From Dipodascopsis uninucleata var. uninucleata (Eukaryota > Ascomycota > Lipomycetes > Lipomycetales > Lipomycetaceae): DNA of 64,000 nucleotides. The stretch spans positions 1,302,001 to 1,366,000 of the forward strand of contig JAJLTO010000002.1 of assembly GCA_030568195.1 (NCBI GenBank), written 5' to 3'. The position numbers and the translations under genes are program-made. Positions 56,421-64,000 of the stretch are shown here, one piece after another. Below the pieces are notes generated by a model. That model was not told the origin of the DNA. It was given only the letters and a program-made list of their open reading frames with translations, and did not search any database. The stretch's first letter is position 1, and every line of letters begins with the position of its first letter.

Positions 56421-58982
56421 ATGGCATCTTTAGAATTTGAGGAAATAGCTGAAATAAAGCGATATGAAGACTTCTCAACTATAGACTGGGTACAGGACCG
56501 TGCAAGAGAAGAGTTAAGGCAACGAATTAAGCGAACAAAAACATATCAGGTGTATGGCCGAAGTACGACGGCAGTTATCTTATCACATTTACGAAATGCT
56601 TACGAAGCGGCACAAGGATGGCTAGTAGTTAGTTGTATTGGCATAGCAATTGGCATTAATGCGGCAATGTTGAATATAATTACGGAATGGCTATCAGATT
56701 TCAAATTAGGATATTGTGAGACAGGATTTTATCTTAATGAAAGCTTCTGCTGCTGGGGTGCCGAGAGCGGATGTCCTGAATGGCATCCTTGGACATCCTT
56801 CGCCCCTATAAATTATATTCTGTTCGTAATAATTTCTGTAACTTTTGCGGTTATGGCGGCATTTTTGGTTAAAACATATGCTCCATATGCTGCAGGATCG
56901 GGTATATCAGAGATCAAGTGTATAGTGTCTGGTTTTGTGATGAAAGGATACTTGGGCGGATGGACGCTTGGGATCAAATCGCTTGGCCTGCCTTTGGCAA
57001 TTGCCAGTGGTCTCAGTGTCGGTAAGGAAGGTCCAAGTGTTCATTACGCTGTCTGCACTGGAAATGTGATAGCGAGGAATTTTTCCAAATATCGTCGCAA
57101 TGTAACTAAGATGCGTGAAATATTAACGGCATGTGCTGCGACAGGTGTTGCCGTTGCTTTCGGTAGTCCAATTGGGGGTGTTCTATTTTCCCTAGAAGAG
57201 ATATCATCTCATTTCACACTGGCGACTATGTGGAGAAGTTACTTCTGTGCATTGGTTGGAACAGCAACTTTAGCTGCAATGAATCCTTTCCGAACCGGCC
57301 AGTTAGTCATGTTCCAAGTTCGCTATGATCGCGACTGGCATTTCTTTGAAATATTATTCTACATTATTTTAGGAATATTCGGAGGTACATATGGTATCAT
57401 CGTATCGAAATGGAATCTGGTGGTTCAAGGACTCAGAAAGAAATATCTTGGAAAGTATGCGGTTGAAGAAACTGCTGTGCTGGCAGGAATAACAGCAATT
57501 ATATGTTATTTTAATAGATTTCTTCGTATCGATATGACGGAGAGTATGGAAATTTTGTTCAAGGAGTGTGAAGGTGGTGAAGATTATGATGGTTTATGTC
57601 AGCCAGATCGCCGTAGCCACCTGATAGTATCGCTACTATTTGCATCGATTGTTAGAATGCTACTAGTTATTATTTCTTACGGCTGCAAGGTTCCTGCTGG
57701 TATTTTTGTCCCTTCTATGGCTATTGGAGCTCTTTTTGGTCGTTGCATTGGCATTATTGTTCAATCTATTCAAGAAGCGCATCCAGATTCGGCTTTTTTT
57801 GCGTCATGCGGTGCTAATAAACCTGTGAGTATTTTTTTCGTCTCAGAGAATATGCTGTGTCTAATTCAAGTTCTGTAGTGTATTGTTCCTGGAACTTATG
57901 CATTTCTAGGAGCTGCTGCTGCTCTCAGTGGTATCATGAACCTTACGGTTTCAGTGGTAGTTATCATGTTTGAATTAACGGGAGCATTGACTTATATTCT
58001 TCCTACCATGATTGTTGTTGGTGTCACCAAAATTATAAATGATAAATTTGGCCGGGGTGGTATAGCAGATCAAGCTATTTGGTTTAATGGATATCCTTTC
58101 CTTGATAATAAAGAAGAACATGTCTTTGGTGTTACAGTTGCCGAAGCAATGCAGTCGAAGATCACTATCATACCATCCGTGGGGGTTCGAGTACATGATA
58201 TTGGTATGTATCTTACTCAGGTCACGTCTAGTTGCAGAAGAATAACTTGGGCTAACAATCCAATAGAAACCTTACTCGAAAACACAAAATACCGGGGTTT
58301 CCCAATCGTACAAGATAAACACTCCATGACCCTTCTTGGTTATATAGGACGCACGGAATTGAAATATGTGCTAGGTAATTCACTCCGCTGCATATTTGAG
58401 GCTAATTTCTAACAATTTAAAATAGATCGAGCTAAAAAGAACGGCGCCGTATCAGAGTCCACTCCTTGCTATTTTAGTACCCCTGATTTCAAACCAATGC
58501 CACAAGTATCAAATGGAAGTCGACCGAACTTGACAGAATCCTTAGGGGAGAATGACTATTTCGTTAGTGAATGTTCAGCCGTCAATGTAGAGGAAGGCGC
58601 GAGCAGTAGTGGTATTGGAGGTATTTCACAGGCGACGACACCGATTTCAAGATCTGGAAGCATCTCACCCGGTGCGTCTTTACGCAAATATGATGACACG
58701 GATGATATATCATCCTATAATGCAAGTAGGCATATCGGGCAGGGAGACAATACTGATTCTGGAAACTCTCCCGAACTCTCGATTGACTATAGTCAGTTCA
58801 TCGATTCCACGCTGATTACAGTAAATTCTCACTTTGCATTAGAGACTGTCATGGAAATTTTCATGAAGTTAGGTCCAAGCGTGATCTTAATTGAAAATTT
58901 GGGTCATCTTTCCGGATTGATAACTCAGAAAGATCTTCTGAAATATCAATTTAAGAATCACAAACATTCAGATCACAGTTAA
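56421..58982 (+). CDS. GEF1: CLC-type chloride/proton antiporter (GEF1-like)
   Basis: Three exons, 56421-57824, 57879-58374 and 58426-58982, give 818 aa. The CLC selectivity motifs are all present: GSGISEI (159-165), GKEGPSVH (201-208) with gating Glu203, SPIGGVLFSLEEISSHF, and PAGIFVPSMAIGALFGR. A Glu at 310 in WHFFEIL sits where the proton glutamate of exchangers lies, so this is a 2Cl-/H+ antiporter, not a channel. A pair of CBS domains forms the C-terminus (first near 565-640, second near 750-815), separated by an acidic Ser-rich loop of about 100 residues. Yeast Gef1 works in Golgi and endosome membranes to supply chloride for acidification and copper loading. Both introns lie between transmembrane or CBS modules. 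Confidence 0.95.
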
Positions 58983-59352
58983 TGGGCTTTGGTTAATTCA
59001 TTGATAGTTAAAGTATAAGTTTTAATTCTATTAGAGATATTTTATCTATTCTAATTATACTCTATCACAAGTCCAGCTGATTTTTTTGGTTAAAATAGAA
59101 TCTGCAAACAAAAGTATTCATATAGACATGCTATTTAAAAAATAGCCATTATACTCTTTCCAACAACAATAATTACGACCTTTACATCTCAAAATAAATT
59201 TTAATGTAATGGTATTAGTAAACTATAAAACTGTACCGCTTAAGAAAGTTTCTATAACATACTTCTAACCCTGCGTATTCATACAGCTATTTGTATATTT
59301 ATTGATCGTTCAAACTTGAATTCGCACCCATAAAATAAAAATTACGACAGAT
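58983..59352. other. Convergent 3' interval
   Basis: AT-rich DNA between the CLC stop and the HAD phosphatase stop. An AACCCT at 59267-59272 is the only recurrent motif seen. Confidence 0.45.
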
Positions 59353-60415
59353 CTAATTGGCTTGATGAATGTGCTTGTTCTCTATAACACTTTCGAGACT
59401 GACTTTACCTTCAACAATTGCCTGGATCTCCTCGTGAATATCTTTGTAGCTGTGGAAAACATGATAGGGAATATCTTCACGTTCACAGTATGTGATCAAA
59501 TCACGGCCAACCTTTGCAAATAAAAGATCTGTCTCTCGAGCAGCAGACAAGTCTGAAACACCGTCTCCGCAGTAGAACAGTATCGGTCTGTCTTCTTTAG
59601 GTAATAAGCTGTAAGGCTTAATAGCTCTAGACTTATCATGACCAAAATCTGATTCATCACGATATACGATCTCCCACGAACCATCTGGTTTGATGTCAAC
59701 ATCATTGGCGACGATTTCAATGTGGTTGGCGGCATCCTCGCCGACTAACTTAGTCAAAAGCGCATGGATAATAGGCTTCATGCCACTAGAGACAACGATA
59801 ACTGGAATTCCAGCCTCTCTAGACCACTTATAGAAATCAGCAAATCCAGGATCCAATTGTACATCTATATATAGAAACATTACAAGTCAGTTAAGTTTTT
59901 CGTTGATCAATTATATATCAGAAAATGAAAATGGAAATAACGACTTACTCTCCTTCAAATACTCAATACACTCTGGAAACGGCTTCTTGACGGATTCCAG
60001 CATGTCGCGGAAAGCATCTCTGTATCATAATAAACATACGACATTAGTAAGCGTCATTCAATTTCAGCTTTATAAAGTAGAGCCATCAATTGCGTAAAGT
60101 TAAGAACATCCCTAGGCAACTAACCTGAAAGTCCATCTGCCCTCCAAAACCTCGTAGTTCAATTGTCTTCGTCTTTCTTCACCATAGCCGATATTATCTG
60201 TCATATAATCATTGCTGTCCTATACAACTTGTCAGATCAGATCATTAATTCAAATTCTACTTTACTACTACTAATAGACCAGAAAGTACGTTTTCGGGTC
60301 ACTGAACTCCTTGGATATCTTAAATGCAAATTTCAGTACATCGACTAACCTGCAATGTGACGGTACCGTCCCAATCAGTAAAAACGATAGCCTTAGTCTT
60401 AGGAACAACCAGCAT
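59353..60415 (-). CDS. HAD-superfamily phosphatase similar to YNL010W
   Basis: Four exons, 60415-60350, 60219-60125, 60019-59949 and 59864-59353, give 247 aa, close to the 241 aa of yeast YNL010W. HAD motif I is FTDWDGTVT near the start (nucleophile Asp14, acid Asp16). Motif II is VIVVSSGM and motif IV is YCGDGVSDLSAA. The family cap region has NDYMTDNIGYGEERRRQLN and RDAFRDMLESVKKPFPECIE. These small phosphatases resemble phosphoserine phosphatase; the yeast member has been linked to clearing damaged or side-product phosphometabolites, but the substrate here cannot be read from the sequence. The first exon is only 22 codons and carries the nucleophile. Confidence 0.9.
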
Positions 60416-60860
60416 TTTTGTTTTTAAGTTGACAGTAGAATTAATAGCTTTCTTTTTGTGTCGCGATATAATGGAAACGCAATACAATAACTTTGCGGGA
60501 TGACGAAGTTTTCTCCAGTTTCATGGGTTTGTTGGCTTTTTAAGTATTTTTATACACATCGTAAAGTAGACCTCGATCAACGACCGGGTAAATTATTAAG
60601 GGTTACAAAAAGTTCTTCCAGCCTCATCGCTCTTTTTTAAGCCTATTCTATGACGACATAAGTAACGTACAATGCAAAATATACAGAGAAGTACCCTAAC
60701 ATGTATCGAGTTAAACATAAATTTTGTTCTTGGTACGATAGATTCAATGTAGAGAAACTATAACTCATAACTTTATCACACAGAAAATATGAGAACCAAG
60801 GTCATACATTCAAAATCACATACTCGTAGCAGCAAATGTCACTTTCTAGAATAAATTGAC
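60416..60860. other. Promoter of the HAD phosphatase gene
   Basis: 445 bp between the HAD start and the CAND1 stop. AAGGGTTA lies at 60598-60605 and ACCCTAA at 60693-60699, both of the recurrent TTAGGGT type. No gene was seen. Confidence 0.45.
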
Positions 60861-63800
60861 TCATTTAGACGTCTGCGGATTCAATGACTTGACTCGGGAA
60901 TAAGTACTATTAATATACTGCTCCCAAGCTGGGTTTTCACCTTGTGCCGCCATGTTTCCAGTACTACTAGCTTCCAGTAACGATTTTTGGATTTCCTCTG
61001 TAGCTTGCATGACACGTCGTTGCGACTCACTTAATTTTTCAATCTCCTGTTTAATAGCATTGTCCTTAAGTTTTTGAGTTAAGACATCTCCAAACTTCTT
61101 AGCTAGAATATCGAGCTTGCTTGCAATAACAGAGGTATCCGTGCTTGCAATTTTACCAATCATTAGATAGCAGTTTATTTTTATATCGTGGTCATCATCT
61201 ATTCCAGCGATTGCCCTCTCGCACATGGTTGGCAAGTCAAGCTCATTCTTAAAACTCTTGAATGAAATCAATATAGCATAGACTGCATCATATGCAATCT
61301 TTCTGGCATCCAAACCGTCGTCAACTTTGTGCTTGAACGGACCCATCTGAACCTCTCGCACAAGATCTTTTCGAAGTACGGTGCATTCATATAGTAAAGG
61401 TACGAGCTTATTAAGGTGCTCAGCAAGAAGAACAGGCTTGCTCTGTGCAATTGATGATATTGCCGAAAGAACTAGTCGTATGTTGTCTAAGTCAGAGTCC
61501 TCTAGTCTGGAAATAAAATCAACGACTATAGGACGAAACAGATCGTTCACAATATCTGCACCCTCCACAATTTCTGCCTTAAAAATATATCTTAGGGAAG
61601 AAATTATGATATTACGAGTAGCTGCGCTACTTGACTGTAGTCTAGTCTGAAGGTCAGGAAGGAATTTTCGTAATTCGAATAAAGCTATCCTTCCAATGCA
61701 CTCGGCAGCTCTTGTCTTAGCACCGTCTTTTTCATTGCCAATGGCAGCGGAAGAACTGTTAGCTGCTATTCCCTGTGCAGCAACAGTAGTCTCGACGAAC
61801 TCTAAGCCAAGAATATGGTTCCACAGATCTTCAAGATATGGTGAGAGACTCTCGGGATCGTTGATATGAAATGCAAGAACTTCCTTTACTGTAACCAACA
61901 GCAAGAATGCATTAGGTGAATCAGATACTAGCTGTTCAATGATTTGTGGAAGATATGCGCTAGGTCTACCAGACGCTAAAGCACCAAAAGTCTGTGCAGC
62001 AGCAACACGGACTTCTTCCGAGACTGTATTCTGGAACTTAGAGAACAAAAGATCAGTCGAAATTATTTCGACTTCGTCTGTATTCACAAGTCTAGCAAGT
62101 TCACTTAGCACCATCAATGCATTACGAGAATTCGTTTCGTTTTCGTCTTGTAATGCCATTTCTCGTAACTCGATAAGCTTAGTAGAAGTTAATCCACCGC
62201 TGTGCACGATCACAGCTATTGCACGGGAGCATGTCTCCATAGAAGATGCTAATGAATTGTAAAGTTCGTCTGCTTTGCCCATTTTCGCAAGAGACGAAAG
62301 AAGATTTATCATAGGTTCCGCAGTTGAGCCAGTCATAGAAGAAGGAACGATTGAGATTATCCGCTCTAAAATATCATTATCAATACCAGCGTTGCCCAAG
62401 ACTGGCATCAAATTATTTAAGATAGATAAAGCTGGTCCCAGCATCTGTAAATCGTCCTCAGACATAATACCTCGGAAAACTTGAACGATTGCCTTCGAAG
62501 TCTGGACATCAACCTGATTAGCGAATTTGTCTGTAACAGACTTCAATGCGCCAACAGCTGACAATCGTAATGCTCTATTTGACTTTCTGAGCAGTGTTGC
62601 GAGTTCCGAAATAACACTGACTACCCATTCATCTGAGACAAAACTCTGGCCTTCAGAAATACCAATATCATTTATACATCTAATAGACGCCAATCTTGTA
62701 GTCTCGTTTCTTAGACGATCTAGTATAAGATTAGTATCTGCAGTAACTTCCGCACTCGAAAATGCATTAATAGCTCGTATAAGCATCAGCCCCAGGCACG
62801 TAATAGCTCTTTCTCTCACATCTAAGTCCGCATCAGAGGCAGTAACTTTTGAAACAATTGCGGAATGCAAACTCCTAATATAGGTAGAAACCGAAGGTTC
62901 ATATGCCGGACTAGTAAGCATTAGAATGAAGTCATATGTTACCAAGAGAGCCTCGCTGGAAATCTTATAAAACTTATCATCAATACTGGACAAAAGTATA
63001 TTAGACAGTGTCGGGATATAGTCATTCAACTCCTCCCGACTATGATGTGTAACAAGAGCCCGAATGAGTTTAACTATGTCCGTTCGTAGAGTTCCAATAT
63101 TCAAAACAGATTCGACAGAGCAAACAAATATGGGGAACTCGATGGGTAAAGTAGCAATAGACGATATTAACTCTGTTGCAACCGTTAAACTGGCACGCTT
63201 AGTAGGAACACCTGAAGTCTTCTGAAGATGGAAAGCTAGAAGCTTGAAAACACGGCCTGCCAAAGCAAAGAGCTGAGTTCTCGGATCTGCTTCCAGAATC
63301 ATGCTTTCATCAGACATACGGCGTTTTCCTTTACGGCGTGCTCCAAAACCAGAAGTTGAGTTTGTCTGCTTAATCAAAGTAGCGAAGGTATTCAAAATTT
63401 CTGTTCGAACACTTTCCTCCCGCTCCTTAAATTGGCCAATAAGAAGAGGCGCAACCGATGAATAGAGCTGAGAGAGAATATCGGGACGCGTTTGGATAAG
63501 AGTACATAGAAGCTTAGCCGAACATCGTCGTAGTTTCCAGCTAACGTCGTCATCGTCCGAGAAAGTATTATCTTCATCGAATTCATCATCGAATCCGTCG
63601 TCGTCGTCGTCTTCTTCTTCCTCGTCTACATCATCCATTGGCTCTTCGTCTTCCTCCATAGTAGCATAGTTGGGATCATATTTAACGAACTTGGATCCAA
63701 CGGTAATAATCTCGTAAGTAAAGTTACTCATAGTACCTGGACAATATTCAATAAAAATGTCTAGAGTAGTCAAAGCAGCTTCTCTAACTTCATCATCCTC

Positions 63801-64000
63801 AATGTTAAGACATTTTATCACGTTGGGCGTAACTGCGAGTAAATATTGACTGAATCTGTTAGGATCGGTCTTGCAAAGCGTCCCGCATACAGAGACGATA
63901 GTCCGTAATTTATCATATGATATTCCGTCAGTCTCAAACAATTTCAAAATGTAGTCGATCAAACTGTCCCATAACTTAGGTGTCAAGAACACAGATAGAG
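60861..64000 (-). CDS. CAND1: CAND1/TIP120 cullin-exchange factor, 5' end outside window
   Basis: The frame is open to the right edge, so the N-terminus (about 200 residues by comparison with human CAND1, 1230 aa) is missing. The visible 1045 or so residues are HEAT-like repeats. The acidic insertion near the left of the visible protein (DEEEEDDDDDGFDDEFDED) followed by DVSWKLRRCSAKLLCTLIQT and FKEREESVRTEILNTF is typical of CAND1. The C-terminal TIP120 domain includes LDARKIAYDAVYAILISF and ends near QRRVMQATEEIQKSLLEA. CAND1 wraps around cullin-RBX1 and swaps substrate adaptors of SCF-type ubiquitin ligases (Knd1 in S. pombe). Budding yeasts have only a divergent version (Lag2), so a canonical form helps place the organism. 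No intron is seen in the visible part. Confidence 0.94.
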   Translation of the reverse strand, partial: LSVFLTPKLWDSLIDYILKLFETDGISYDKLRTIVSVCGTLCKTDPNRFSQYLLAVTPNVIKCLNIEDDEVREAALTTLDIFIEYCPGTMSNFTYEIITVGSKFVKYDPNYATMEEDEEPMDDVDEEEEDDDDDGFDDEFDEDNTFSDDDDVSWKLRRCSAKLLCTLIQTRPDILSQLYSSVAPLLIGQFKEREESVRTEILNTFATLIKQTNSTSGFGARRKGKRRMSDESMILEADPRTQLFALAGRVFKLLAFHLQKTSGVPTKRASLTVATELISSIATLPIEFPIFVCSVESVLNIGTLRTDIVKLIRALVTHHSREELNDYIPTLSNILLSSIDDKFYKISSEALLVTYDFILMLTSPAYEPSVSTYIRSLHSAIVSKVTASDADLDVRERAITCLGLMLIRAINAFSSAEVTADTNLILDRLRNETTRLASIRCINDIGISEGQSFVSDEWVVSVISELATLLRKSNRALRLSAVGALKSVTDKFANQVDVQTSKAIVQVFRGIMSEDDLQMLGPALSILNNLMPVLGNAGIDNDILERIISIVPSSMTGSTAEPMINLLSSLAKMGKADELYNSLASSMETCSRAIAVIVHSGGLTSTKLIELREMALQDENETNSRNALMVLSELARLVNTDEVEIISTDLLFSKFQNTVSEEVRVAAAQTFGALASGRPSAYLPQIIEQLVSDSPNAFLLLVTVKEVLAFHINDPESLSPYLEDLWNHILGLEFVETTVAAQGIAANSSSAAIGNEKDGAKTRAAECIGRIALFELRKFLPDLQTRLQSSSAATRNIIISSLRYIFKAEIVEGADIVNDLFRPIVVDFISRLEDSDLDNIRLVLSAISSIAQSKPVLLAEHLNKLVPLLYECTVLRKDLVREVQMGPFKHKVDDGLDARKIAYDAVYAILISFKSFKNELDLPTMCERAIAGIDDDHDIKINCYLMIGKIASTDTSVIASKLDILAKKFGDVLTQKLKDNAIKQEIEKLSESQRRVMQATEEIQKSLLEASSTGNMAAQGENPAWEQYINSTYSRVKSLNPQTSK

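Overview
The window is 64 kb of compact, AT-rich nuclear DNA from a fungus. About 24 protein genes lie on both strands, many split by short introns (about 50-200 nt) with GTAAGT-like donors and CTAAC-like branch sites. The gene set points to an ascomycete: an AcrB-like membrane coiled-coil protein, a Csx2-type BAR-PH-ArfGAP, a KRE2/MNT1 mannosyltransferase, a Zap1-like zinc regulator and a Gef1-like CLC. CAND1 and a GCP5/Mod21-type fragment, together with HomolD/HomolE-like and MCB-like promoter boxes, fit a lineage outside the budding-yeast crown. Taphrinomycotina is my best guess, but this is inference from gene content and motifs, not phylogeny. No intact mobile element, LTR element, virus copy or CRISPR array was recognised.

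Layout, left to right. 1-1459 holds no gene I can support. 1460-13 kb carries a five-exon low-molecular-weight tyrosine phosphatase, the replication-checkpoint mediator MRC1 behind two MCB boxes, an unrecognised 494-aa protein, mitochondrial ribosomal protein uL22m and the SNF5-family chromatin subunit SFH1. A sparse 3.4-kb interval precedes the peptide transporter PTR2. 17-26 kb carries a nine-exon Ste20/GCK kinase, RPL6 (HomolD-type promoter and a possible intronic H/ACA RNA), the CK2 regulatory subunit and a Golgi mannosyltransferase. 26-38 kb carries a 205-aa GCP5-N-terminus-like protein, HSP90, the retromer sorting nexin VPS5, bL31m, the AcrB-like protein and a flavin-reductase-like protein.

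38-49 kb carries an unrecognised, probably mitochondrial protein, a 1216-aa BAR-PH-ArfGAP, a two-exon membrane protein, gluconokinase and the retromer subunit VPS26. 49-64 kb carries a ZAP1-like regulator with an enlarged cysteine/histidine-rich front end, a free-standing allophanate hydrolase, an intron-containing tRNA-Pro(CGG), a CLC chloride/proton antiporter, a HAD phosphatase and the C-terminal five-sixths of CAND1, which runs off the right edge.

There are no operons, and most genes are unrelated housekeeping functions. The functional links I can see are two retromer subunits (VPS5, VPS26), two mitochondrial ribosomal proteins (uL22m, bL31m), and several genes of endosome/Golgi traffic and ion balance (VPS5, VPS26, ArfGAP, CLC, ZAP1, mannosyltransferase). 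Exon joins were worked out by eye. Where exon lengths are given they sum to whole codons, which is the main support for the gene models. A TTAGGGT-type box recurs in many upstream regions and may be a shared promoter element.
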